From Chloroflexota bacterium (GTDB lineage: Bacteria; Chloroflexota; Anaerolineae; UBA1429), in NCBI GenBank assembly GCA_012513595.1, contig JAAZBY010000518.1, positions 1 to 17,106 of the forward strand: a stretch of DNA of 17,106 nucleotides. The letters run 5' to 3'. Shown here in pieces: positions 7,628 through 14,436 of the stretch (its first letter is position 1; the number at the start of each line of letters is the position of its first letter). The notes under the pieces were generated by a model. That model searched no databases. It worked only from the letters and a program-made list of their open reading frames with translations, and had not been told where the DNA came from. The position numbers and the translations under genes were made by a program.

Positions 7628-8440
7628 TCAGCCGGGGATCAGCGTGCGCAGGTAGGCCACGCTTTGGGCCGCCCAGGCCGCCTCGAGGCGCACCGTCTCC
7701 GCCACCGTGGCCTGCGGGGGAGGCCAGGCCTCCAGGATGGCGTCCGGCGCGCGGCCCTGGGCCGTTAGCGCCCCGAGCAGCCAGGGCACGTCCAGCAGCC
7801 CCTCCCCGGCCGGCCTCCCCTCCACGACGAACCCCATGCTGTGCGGCGCCCGCACGATGGTAAAGTCCTTGACGTGCAGGTTCACGACCCAGGGGCCCAG
7901 CGCCTCGACCACCGCCCGCGGCCCCTCCAGCGCGCCGAAAGAGTTCACCGTGTCCAGGCAGATGCCGACCTGCTCGCTCCCCAGCCGCTCGACGATGCCG
8001 CGCAGCACCTCGGCGCGGAAGCGGTCGTGGTTCTCGATCGCCAGGGTCACCCCGGCCCGCGCCAGGCGGGGCAGGAAGGGCCGCACCCCCGCCACGACCT
8101 CCTCCGGCGAGGGGTGCTCACTGGCCGTATCCACCACCACGCGGAGGATCGGTGAGCCGATCCTCTCCGCCAGGGCGATGTGCCGCTCCAGGTTCGCCGC
8201 CGAGATGCCCCGCGTGCCCACCTGCACGGCGATCCCCAGGCTCTGCGCCCGCTCTGCCAACGCCTCGAGCGCGCCCGGCGAGAGCCCGTCCAGCGGCAAG
8301 TTGTCACAGATCTGCACCAGCCCCACGCCGAGGTCGCTGGCCCGCTGCAAAAAGCCCTCCTGCGTCAGCGGCACGGCCGGCGGGTACCCGGGCACCCCGC
8401 AGGCCCAGGCGAAGGCGTACGACCCAATCCCCAGGCGCAC
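7628..8440 (-). CDS. oiaC: Xylose-isomerase-like TIM-barrel enzyme, probable 3-oxo-isoapionate decarboxylase
   Basis: The protein has 270 residues. The GTG start is supported by AGAAGG placed nine bases upstream, inside the end of apnO, which is separated by only 6 bases. The sequence is a full-length sugar phosphate isomerase/epimerase-type TIM barrel. The four probable metal ligands are visible: Glu136 (AIENHDRF), Asp163 (ICLDTVNSFG), His189 (VNLHVKDF) and Glu237 (AILEAWPPP). An N-terminal LGIGSYAF and QICDNLPLD resemble the OiaC group, which decarboxylates 3-oxo-isoapionate to L-erythrulose and CO2 in apiose catabolism. Its position directly after an ApnO-like and an ApsD-like gene makes that role the best hypothesis. 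A generic sugar epimerase is the alternative. It is the last gene of the operon and stops 4 bases before the repeat mosaic. Confidence 0.65.
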   Translation of the reverse strand: MRLGIGSYAFAWACGVPGYPPAVPLTQEGFLQRASDLGVGLVQICDNLPLDGLSPGALEALAERAQSLGIAVQVGTRGISAANLERHIALAERIGSPILRVVVDTASEHPSPEEVVAGVRPFLPRLARAGVTLAIENHDRFRAEVLRGIVERLGSEQVGICLDTVNSFGALEGPRAVVEALGPWVVNLHVKDFTIVRAPHSMGFVVEGRPAGEGLLDVPWLLGALTAQGRAPDAILEAWPPPQATVAETVRLEAAWAAQSVAYLRTLIPG

Positions 8441-8446
8441 GGCGGC

Positions 8447-9289
8447 CTACCTTCTGGCGATCGCCTGGGTAATGGCGCGCACCTCGGCCATGACGTACTC
8501 GGGCTCAAAGACCTTCTTCCAATCCGGCTGGAAGAGCACCGGCCTGGCGCGGGCCATGGCCATCTTGGCCCCGTCAGAGACCTGCGCGTCGAGCAGGCCA
8601 AAGAGGATGCCCAGGTTCACGTTCATGTGCCCAAAGAGGAAGTCGCGGGCGGCCTCCTCCGGCACGCCGCGGGCCACCGTCTCATCCAGCGCCTCGCGGA
8701 TGGCCGCCATCAGGGTGAGCACCGTCGTCTCGGCCATGGCCGGCTCCAGCAGGGCCATCTGCTCGACGGTGACGCGGTGCGCCCGCAACACCGGGGCGAA
8801 CATGCGCCGCGCGACCCACTCGCCCCGGGCATAGTCCTCCTCCGGCCCCTGCAGCAGCGCGCAGACGATGTTCTGCTTGGCGATCCCGCCGAAAAAGTCG
8901 CCCCGCGCCTCGGGGGTGACCTCGTCGTTGACGATCGGCGGGTGGCAGGGGTGCACCACAAAGTACGTGACGTCGTCGCGCGCCGGCAGCTCGCCGGAAT
9001 GCGGCGCGGCCGGGTCCAGGCAGATGAGCATCGCGCCGGGGCGCATGGCCGGCACCACCCCGCGCGCCACCCGCCCGATGACCACGTCGGGCACCGCCAG
9101 CACCACCACGTCGGCCCGGCCGGCGGCCTCGTCAGCCGGCGTCGGGGCCACGCCCCGCTCGCGGAGGCGCTCCAGCCCGGCCTGCCCCGCCTCGACGTAC
9201 AACACCTCGAACTCGGGGTCGCCACGCAGCTTGTCGGCAATACGCGTGCCCATCTTGCCCGCCGCGCCAAAGAGCGCCAACGTCACCAT
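8447..9289 (-). CDS. apnO: 6-phosphogluconate-dehydrogenase-like protein, probable D-apionate oxidoisomerase
   Basis: The protein has 280 residues. The ATG at 9289 is chosen because GAGGAG lies seven bases upstream. In-frame ATGs at 9295 and 9304 are alternatives, and any longer N-terminus would be a shadow of apsD. A Rossmann start, LALFGAAGKMGTRI (Gly8, Gly11, Gly14), is followed by DVVVLAVPDVVIGRVA and then HPCHPPIVNDE, QNIVCALLQGPEEDYARGE and HRVTVEQMALLEPAMAET. These correspond to my recollection of ApnO, a member of the 6-phosphogluconate dehydrogenase family that oxidises and rearranges D-apionate to 3-oxo-isoapionate. It is 23 bases after apsD and 6 bases before oiaC. The fold is certain. 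The substrate is inferred from resemblance plus gene order. Confidence 0.7.
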   Translation of the reverse strand: MVTLALFGAAGKMGTRIADKLRGDPEFEVLYVEAGQAGLERLRERGVAPTPADEAAGRADVVVLAVPDVVIGRVARGVVPAMRPGAMLICLDPAAPHSGELPARDDVTYFVVHPCHPPIVNDEVTPEARGDFFGGIAKQNIVCALLQGPEEDYARGEWVARRMFAPVLRAHRVTVEQMALLEPAMAETTVLTLMAAIREALDETVARGVPEEAARDFLFGHMNVNLGILFGLLDAQVSDGAKMAMARARPVLFQPDWKKVFEPEYVMAEVRAITQAIARR

Positions 9290-9312
9290 CGCCATGCTCC
9301 TCATCCTATCGT

Positions 9313-10371
9313 CTAGATGTTGTCCGCCGGAGGCGGGAAGATGCCCGCCGGGTGCGGGTGCACCACGGTACCGGTCGCGGCCGATTCGTACGCGCCAAAG
9401 ACGAGCTGCAGCGTGCGCAGGTTGTCGTCCCCGGTCGTCTCGGCGGCGCCCTCGCCGCGCAGCCCGGCCAGCAGGTTGGCGTGGCAGGGCACGATGCTCG
9501 CGTGGATCAGGCCGTAGCGCGGGTCGGCCCAGGGGTAGTAGGGGGGCGGGCAGCGCCGCGCCAGGGTGCCGGCGGGGGTCGTTTCCCGCAGCCAATAGTC
9601 GGGGGCCAGCTCCAGCGCGCCCTCCGACCCCTCCACGTGCATGAACAGCTCGGGGAAGCGCTCGTGCTCGGTGCGCGACGCGTACGACATCTCCAGCCCG
9701 ACGGTCATCCCGCCCGCCATGCGCATCATGACGGTGGCCACGTCCTCCCCGCGGATGTCCGGGTGCACCCGCTGGGTCTGGCAGACCAACGCCTCGGCCT
9801 CACCAAAGAGGAAGCGCGCCACGTCGAGGAGGTGGGTGCCCATATCGGTGAGTATGAACTGCTCCAGCGTCTTTAGGAAGGGCTGGTTGTCGAACACCGG
9901 GAACGACGAGTTGTACAGCATCCGCGCCCGGAAGGGCTTCCCGATGCGCCCCTCACCCAAGGCCCGGGCGAAGGCGCGGATGGGCGCCTGCCAGCGCCAG
10001 TTCTCGTGCACCAGGAGCGGCGTCCCCGCCCGGCGGCAGGCCTCCACCATCCCCTGCGCCTCGGCAAGGGAGGTGGCCAGCGGCTTCTGGCAGATGGCCG
10101 GCACGCCGTGCGCCGCGGCCAGCCGCACCAGCGGGGCGTGGCTCTCCACCGCGGTGACGATGTCGATGAAATCGGGCGCCTCCCTGGCCAGCAAGTGCTC
10201 GGCGTCATCGTACACGGCGGGCACCCCGAACTGCGCGGCCAACGCCTCGGCGCGCGACCGGGTGCGGTTATAGATGGCCACACAACGCGCCCCGGGCACT
10301 TCCTGCCAGGCGGCCAGCTGATACTGCGACCAGAACCCTGCCCCGAACAGGGCAAAGCGCAACTCGGTCAT
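9313..10371 (-). CDS. apsD: Gfo/Idh/MocA dehydrogenase, probable D-apiose dehydrogenase
   Basis: The protein has 352 residues. AAGGGG eight bases before the ATG at 10371 supports this start over an upstream ATG at 10398. The N-terminal NAD(P)-binding domain begins FALFGAGFWSQYQLAAW. The family's Lys motif, usually EKP, appears as ICQKPLATS (Lys96), and the catalytic-site pattern is TDMGTHLLD (Asp176, His180, Asp183). VHENWRWQAPIR follows the dinucleotide domain. These features, especially GFWSxYQ and ENWRWQ, fit ApsD, which oxidises D-apiose to D-apionolactone at the head of apiose degradation. Other sugar or inositol dehydrogenases of this very broad family remain possible. It lies 29 bases downstream of the pyruvate-kinase-domain gene and is followed by apnO and oiaC on the same strand. 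Confidence 0.7.
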   Translation of the reverse strand: MTELRFALFGAGFWSQYQLAAWQEVPGARCVAIYNRTRSRAEALAAQFGVPAVYDDAEHLLAREAPDFIDIVTAVESHAPLVRLAAAHGVPAICQKPLATSLAEAQGMVEACRRAGTPLLVHENWRWQAPIRAFARALGEGRIGKPFRARMLYNSSFPVFDNQPFLKTLEQFILTDMGTHLLDVARFLFGEAEALVCQTQRVHPDIRGEDVATVMMRMAGGMTVGLEMSYASRTEHERFPELFMHVEGSEGALELAPDYWLRETTPAGTLARRCPPPYYPWADPRYGLIHASIVPCHANLLAGLRGEGAAETTGDDNLRTLQLVFGAYESAATGTVVHPHPAGIFPPPADNI

Positions 10372-10400
10372 ATCGTTCCCCTTCGGCCTCGACCTCATCC

Positions 10401-10979
10401 TTAGCCCTGGGCTCGCCGCGGCTTGGCCAGGATCTCGCGGATCTCAAAGCGGTAAAAGTCCTGTGCGCAGGCGGGCTGGCAGACGATGGCCGTATCGGCC
10501 CCGTCGCCCGAGCCGGCGATGGCCACCGCCTCCTCGCGCAGGTCCAGCGCGCCGGCGTCGGCGGCCATCATGGCGCACTCGACGGCCACCTTCATCCCCT
10601 GGCAGAAGCGGTAGAGCGTCTCACGCACGATCTCCTCGGGCACGCGCCCGCCGTGCGCGCGGGTAAAGGCCGAGCCGACGCCGTCCCCCAGGGCGTGGAT
10701 TCCGGTGATGACCGGGATACCCAGGGCGCGGAGGTCGGCCGCGGTGGCCTCATCCATGCACCAGCCCTTGTCCTCCCAGACGTGTGAGATCGTCACCGCC
10801 ATGACGCGGATGCCCAGCGGCGTGGCCAAGGCATGCAGCTGGCGGGCCGTGCCGCCGTGCGACGAGGCCACCACCATCTGGCGGATGCCCAGCGCCTGGG
10901 CACGGCGCACGGCGATCTCCAGGGTCATTTCCGTGTTGTGCGGGCCGCCTTCCTCGTAAACGTAGGTGGTCAGTTCCAT
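10401..10979 (-). CDS. Stand-alone pyruvate kinase alpha/beta-domain protein of unknown function
   Basis: The protein has 192 residues. The ATG is preceded by GGAGG six bases upstream. It matches the C-terminal alpha/beta domain of pyruvate kinase (the allosteric region) and nothing of the catalytic barrel: IAVRRAQALGIRQMVVASSH, then IRVMAVTISHVWED, LGIPVITGIHALGDG and a late AIAGSGDGADTAIVCQP. Free-standing versions occur in many bacteria and archaea without an assigned reaction. It sits between the GNAT gene (28-base gap) and apsD, so it is very probably co-transcribed with the proposed apiose genes. A metabolite-sensing role or an accessory step there is speculation. Confidence 0.75.
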   Translation of the reverse strand: MELTTYVYEEGGPHNTEMTLEIAVRRAQALGIRQMVVASSHGGTARQLHALATPLGIRVMAVTISHVWEDKGWCMDEATAADLRALGIPVITGIHALGDGVGSAFTRAHGGRVPEEIVRETLYRFCQGMKVAVECAMMAADAGALDLREEAVAIAGSGDGADTAIVCQPACAQDFYRFEIREILAKPRRAQG

Positions 10980-11007
10980 GGGGCACCTCCGTGTGGGTAC
11001 GTACGGG

Positions 11008-12027
11008 CTAGACGCCGATGATCGATTCCGCCAGGGGCGCCCAAGGGCGCTGCGGCGCGGCCAGCGCCGCGTGCGCCGCGTCGCTCAGGGGCAGCACCAT
11101 GGCCGTCTCCGTCGCGGCCACCGCCAGGCCGAGGCCCTCGCACGCCGTGCAGAGGGCAGCGTCCGCCTCCGCGGCCAGGACGCGCGCCTCGGCGCCGTCC
11201 GGCACGGCGGCCAGGAGCGCCCCCAGCACCCGCGGCACGTCGGCCCCCGGCACCAGGGCCAGGTCAGTGAGGACGCCGCAGGGCTCCTGCCCGCCGGCGG
11301 CCGTCACGATGGGGGCCCGGCAGAGCGCCGCGCACCCCTCCCAGCCGCCCGCCCCGGGGACGATCCAGACGTCGGCGGGCAGCGTCGCCGGGCGCTCCTG
11401 CCGGCGCCAGCGCCACAGGGCCTCACCGAGGGGGACGGAGCCGTCGCAGCGGGCCAGGCAGGCGTCGGTGAACTGCCGGGCGGCCTCCTCCTCGCCAGGG
11501 TGCAGCCGCCGGGCGTGCCGCCCGCCCGCGGGCAGGCCGTGGGCGCCCGGCAGACCGCGGTAGTAGCGCACCGGCGCGTGGGCGCGGTACCCGAGGCTCC
11601 CGTACAGGGCGGCCGGCATCGAGCCGGCCACGGTGTACAGAAGGCTTGCGGCCAGCCCGCGGTCGCGCATCCCGGCGATGGCCGTCTCCAGCGCCCAGCG
11701 CGCCAGCCCCAGGCGGCGATGAGCCGGATGGATCATGACCGTGTCGACGATGCCGGTGGGCAACACCCTGCCCCCCAGCCGCACCCCCGCTACGGTAACA
11801 AAGACGTTGCCCACCAGCGTCCCCCCGCACAGCACGGCGACGGAGAGGTCGGGGTCCATCCCCGGGCGGCGCACGTACCAGTCGCGATGCTCGGGAGAGG
11901 GCACCAGGACGCCGGCGTAGCTGCCGAAGGCCAGGCGGGTCAGGGCGTAGATCTGTTCGGCCAGCTGGCCGATGGCGCGATGCGGCACGAGGGCATAGTC
12001 CCGCGTGCCGATCCGTCGCTGGGGCAT
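11008..12027 (-). CDS. GNAT-family N-acetyltransferase, Eis-like two-domain form
   Basis: The protein has 339 residues if it starts at the ATG at 12027, which has GGAGG about ten bases upstream. An in-frame ATG at 12066 adds 13 residues and coincides exactly with the predicted transcription start, so a leaderless longer form is equally possible. Residues about 65-150 form a GNAT core: VGNVFVTVAGVRLG strands, then VDTVMIHPAHRRLGLARWAL with the acetyl-CoA-binding R-x-x-G-x-A loop, and SLLYTVAGSMPALYGSLGY-type strands (the third Ala is doubled). A second, degenerate acetyltransferase-like domain follows (roughly 210-330), as in Eis-type proteins. It is the first gene of the minus-strand operon. 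The acceptor is unknown. Confidence 0.75.
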   Translation of the reverse strand: MPQRRIGTRDYALVPHRAIGQLAEQIYALTRLAFGSYAGVLVPSPEHRDWYVRRPGMDPDLSVAVLCGGTLVGNVFVTVAGVRLGGRVLPTGIVDTVMIHPAHRRLGLARWALETAIAGMRDRGLAASLLYTVAGSMPAALYGSLGYRAHAPVRYYRGLPGAHGLPAGGRHARRLHPGEEEAARQFTDACLARCDGSVPLGEALWRWRRQERPATLPADVWIVPGAGGWEGCAALCRAPIVTAAGGQEPCGVLTDLALVPGADVPRVLGALLAAVPDGAEARVLAAEADAALCTACEGLGLAVAATETAMVLPLSDAAHAALAAPQRPWAPLAESIIGV

Positions 12028-12072
12028 GGGCCGCTTGCCTCCGTGAAAGTCGTTGCTGGTCACCATGGGGCC

Positions 12073-12102
12073 ATTCTAGAGGGGCAGGGGCGGGAGCGTC
12101 AA
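12073..12102 (-). promoter_or_regulatory. Strong sigma70-type promoter of the five-gene operon
   Basis: On the minus strand, TTGACG (12102-12097) and TAGAAT (12078-12073) each match consensus at five of six bases and are separated by 18 bases. The expected +1 is 12066, which is itself the A of an in-frame ATG. Confidence 0.65.
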
Positions 12103-12136
12103 GGCGGGGGAAAGCGGATACGTTGGCTCCGCAATG

Positions 12137-12145
12137 TGCTATAAT
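12137..12145 (+). promoter_or_regulatory. Extended -10 promoter of the MsrP-like gene
   Basis: TGCTATAAT contains a perfect TATAAT (12140-12145) with the TG of an extended -10 element. No good -35 box is seen at the normal distance. The expected +1 is about 12152, leaving a 23-base leader with GGAAGGAG (12158-12165) nine bases before the ATG. It is divergent from the operon promoter. Confidence 0.65.
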
Positions 12146-12174
12146 GTGTCCATTCGCGGAAGGAGTGCATCCCG

Positions 12175-13107
12175 ATGAGTAGCCCGCCCCGTTCGGAGAT
12201 CACGCCCGAGTGGCTCTTTGGCTCACGCCGCGCCTTTCTCCTCGGCCTGGCGGCCGCGTCGGCCGCGCTGGGGCTGATGGCCTGCGCCGGCAGCGGCTCT
12301 CCGCCGGCCTCGGGCGGCCGGGCCAGCCCGCCGCCGCCCAGCCCCACGCCGCCGGCCGACGTGCCCACGCCTGAGGAGACGGCCAACGCCTTCAACAACT
12401 ATTACGAGTTCAGCACCAACAAGTCCGCCGTGCGGGGCCTGGCGGCCGATCTGGTCACCTCGCCCTGGAGCGTGGCGGTCGGCGGGCTGGTGCGCCGGCC
12501 GGGGTCCTTTGCGCTGAGTGACCTGGTGGAGCGCTTTCCCCAGGTGGAACGGGTCGAGCGGATGCGCTGCGTGGAGGCCTACTCCATGGTGGTGCCCTGG
12601 ACGGGCTTCCCGCTGAGCCAGCTGCTCGATGCGGTCGAGCCGACCGCGGAGGCCCGCTACGTGCGCTTTGAGGCCCTGTACGATCCGGAGCAGCTGCCCG
12701 GCCAGCGCCGTAGCCCCTTCACCTGGCCCTACGTCGAGGGGCTGTGCCTGGACGAGGCCCGCCACCCCCTGACCATCCTGGCCACCGGCGCCTACGGCCA
12801 GCCGCTGACGCCGCAAAAGGGCGGCCCCCTGCGCCTGGTGGTGCCCTGGAAGTACGGGTTCAAGAGCATCAAGGCGGTCGTCCGCATCGACCTAGTGGCC
12901 GAGCAGCCGGCCACCTTCTGGAACACCTACGCCCCGGGCGAGTACGGGTTCTACTCCAACGTGAACCCTGCGGTGGACCATCCGCGCTGGTCGCAGGCGA
13001 GCGAGTACCGCGTGGGGGTGGGGCGCCGCCCGACGCTGCCCTTCAACGGCTACGCCGAGGAGGTCGCCGCGCTGTACGAGGGGATGGACCTGCGCAAGGA
13101 GTACTGA
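12175..13107 (+). CDS. msrP: MsrP-like (YedY) molybdopterin methionine-sulfoxide reductase, Tat lipoprotein
   Basis: The protein has 310 residues with a strong ribosome-binding site, GGAAGGAG. The N-terminus has a twin-arginine motif, GSRRAFLLG (Arg18, Arg19), then a hydrophobic stretch ending in LGLMAC. Cys37 could therefore be lipidated, and a Pro-rich tether (PPPPSPTPP) follows. The mature part is a sulfite-oxidase-fold protein: YYEFSTNK, SPWSVAVGGLVRRPGSFALS, and ERMRCVEAYSMVVPWTGFPL, in which Cys132 is the molybdenum ligand. RLVVPWKYGFKSIKAV and EYGFYSNVNP are typical of MsrP. The family repairs oxidised methionines in extracytoplasmic proteins and normally takes electrons from the haem membrane protein MsrQ, which is not in this window. 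Export of the folded cofactor-loaded protein is inferred from the Tat signal. Confidence 0.88.
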   Translation: MSSPPRSEITPEWLFGSRRAFLLGLAAASAALGLMACAGSGSPPASGGRASPPPPSPTPPADVPTPEETANAFNNYYEFSTNKSAVRGLAADLVTSPWSVAVGGLVRRPGSFALSDLVERFPQVERVERMRCVEAYSMVVPWTGFPLSQLLDAVEPTAEARYVRFEALYDPEQLPGQRRSPFTWPYVEGLCLDEARHPLTILATGAYGQPLTPQKGGPLRLVVPWKYGFKSIKAVVRIDLVAEQPATFWNTYAPGEYGFYSNVNPAVDHPRWSQASEYRVGVGRRPTLPFNGYAEEVAALYEGMDLRKEY

Positions 13108-13114
13108 GAACGAC

Positions 13115-13165
13115 AAGACCCCCGGGGCCTCCCGCGCGTGGACTCTTCACGACCCCCGGGGTCTT
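13115..13165. terminator. Possible bidirectional terminator hairpin between convergent genes
   Basis: AAGACCCCCGGGG (13115-13127) and CCCCGGGGTCTT (13154-13165) form a GC-rich stem with one bulge, starting 7 bases after the MsrP stop. The A/T ends give short A- and T-runs on both sides. The T-run is weak, so termination is uncertain. Confidence 0.35.
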
Positions 13166-13169
13166 CCGC

Positions 13170-13231
13170 GCGTCTGCGCGCGAACGCGTCTGCGCGCGAA
13201 CGCGTCTGCGCGCGAACGCGTCTGCGCGCGG
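13170..13231. repeat. 16-bp tandem repeat array flanked by GC palindromes
   Basis: Three full copies of GCGTCTGCGCGCGAAC (13170-13185, 13186-13201, 13202-13217) are followed by a 14-base partial copy (13218-13231). GACCCCCGGGGTC (13151-13163) lies upstream, and a perfect 14-base palindrome, GACCCCCGGGGGTC (13232-13245), abuts the array downstream. There are no spacers, so this is not a CRISPR. Confidence 0.9.
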
Positions 13232-13285
13232 GACCCCCGGGGGTCTGAAAGCGGCGAGCCCCTCTGTTGTTGCCAGCAGGGCGCC

Positions 13286-14368
13286 TTACTCCGGCCGGAG
13301 CGCCACGCGCATGACGTCGTCGCCCATGGCCGCGTCAGAAAAGCCCTGCTCCCACTGCGACAGCGGGTACACGCGCGTCAACAGCGGCTTGAGGTTGATC
13401 TGCCCGCGGGCGGCCATCGCCACCGCCGTCTTCCACGACGTCCAATTGTGTGAGATCTCGCCGTACAGCGTCAGCTCTTTGACGATGACCGGCCAGGTGT
13501 GCAGCGGAATGGTCACCCCGCCGCGGATGCCGCCGCCGGAGATCATGATCCGCCCACCCGGCCGGGCGATCTCGATGGCCTGCTCGACGGCCGAGGCCAC
13601 GCCGGCGTTCTCCACCACCACGTCGAACCCCTGCCCGCCGGTCAGTTCCTTGGCCGCGGCGATGAGGTCTTCCTGGTCAATGTTCACCACCCGGTCGGCG
13701 CCCGTCTCTTTGGCCAGCGGCAGGCGGATGCGCGCGTCCCGCTGGATGCCCGAGACGAGCACCGGCCGCGCCCCCGCCGCCAGCGCCAGCTGCAGCAGGA
13801 TCTGCCCGCGGGCGCCAGGGCCCAGGATGGCCACCGACTCGCCGGCGCGCAGCTCCAGCCGCTCGTACAGGCAGTGCACGCTGCCGGCGGTGGCCTCCAT
13901 CAGGACGGCCTCCTCCGAGGTGACGTTGTCGGGCAGGATGTGCAGGGCCGAATCTCGCCAGGCCACCCACGGCGCAAAGGCACCGCCCTCGGTGTAGTGG
14001 ATGCGCCCCTCCTTGGGGGGCGTGTTCACGCAGATGTTGATGCGGCCGGCGCGGCAGTTCACGCACTCGCCGCAATAGTTGGTGACGATCTCCCCCACCA
14101 CGCGGTCGCCGGGCTTGACGCGCGTCACCGCCGGGCCCACGGCGCGGACGGTGCCGACCATCTCATGCCCGCCCACGACGGCCTTGGCGGGGCCGGCCAG
14201 GCGCGTCCCCTCGGCCACGTGCCAGCCGTGCACGTCGCTGCCGCAGATGCCGCAGTAGGCCACCTCGATCAGCACGTCGTGCGGGGCATAGCGGCCGGCG
14301 CCCAGGCGCGGCTCGGGGACCTCGTCGAGCGAGTAGTGCCCATCGGGATACAGTACCAGACCTTTCAT
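13286..14368 (-). CDS. Zinc-dependent medium-chain alcohol/polyol dehydrogenase
   Basis: The protein has 360 residues. AAAGGTG six to seven bases upstream selects the ATG at 14368 over a GTG three codons earlier. Catalytic zinc ligands are Cys42 (CGICGSDVHG), His68 and Glu69 (GGHEMVG). Four structural-zinc cysteines lie at 99, 102, 105 and 113. The nucleotide-binding glycine motif is ILGPGARGQIL near residue 175. The closest named relatives would be threonine, sorbitol or butanediol dehydrogenases, NAD(H)-linked enzymes acting on secondary alcohols. The substrate is not evident. Given the nearby apiose and pectin genes, a C4-C6 polyol or ketose such as L-erythrulose is a reasonable guess, nothing more. 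It follows the APH-type gene by 64 bases and has its own promoter overlapping that gene's end. Confidence 0.85.
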   Translation of the reverse strand: MKGLVLYPDGHYSLDEVPEPRLGAGRYAPHDVLIEVAYCGICGSDVHGWHVAEGTRLAGPAKAVVGGHEMVGTVRAVGPAVTRVKPGDRVVGEIVTNYCGECVNCRAGRINICVNTPPKEGRIHYTEGGAFAPWVAWRDSALHILPDNVTSEEAVLMEATAGSVHCLYERLELRAGESVAILGPGARGQILLQLALAAGARPVLVSGIQRDARIRLPLAKETGADRVVNIDQEDLIAAAKELTGGQGFDVVVENAGVASAVEQAIEIARPGGRIMISGGGIRGGVTIPLHTWPVIVKELTLYGEISHNWTSWKTAVAMAARGQINLKPLLTRVYPLSQWEQGFSDAAMGDDVMRVALRPE

Positions 14369-14407
14369 CGATTTCACCTTTCGCTACGCATCCTGCCAGT
14401 CGGCCCG

Positions 14408-14436
14408 ACATTAGTGCGCGAGGGTCTCGCGGTCAA
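14408..14436 (-). promoter_or_regulatory. Candidate promoter of the zinc dehydrogenase
   Basis: On the minus strand, TTGACC (14436-14431) overlaps the stop of the upstream kinase gene. After a 17-base spacer comes a weaker TAATGT (14413-14408). The predicted +1 is about 14401, giving a 33-base leader. Confidence 0.4.

Noticed and set aside
9290..9595. A longer N-terminus for the ApnO-like protein.
   Set aside because: The extra residues are low-complexity Arg/Ala/Pro and overlap apsD in another frame. The Rossmann motif starts right after the ATG at 9289, which has a good ribosome-binding site.
13170..13231. CRISPR array.
   Set aside because: The 16-bp units are directly adjacent with no spacers, and no cas genes are near.
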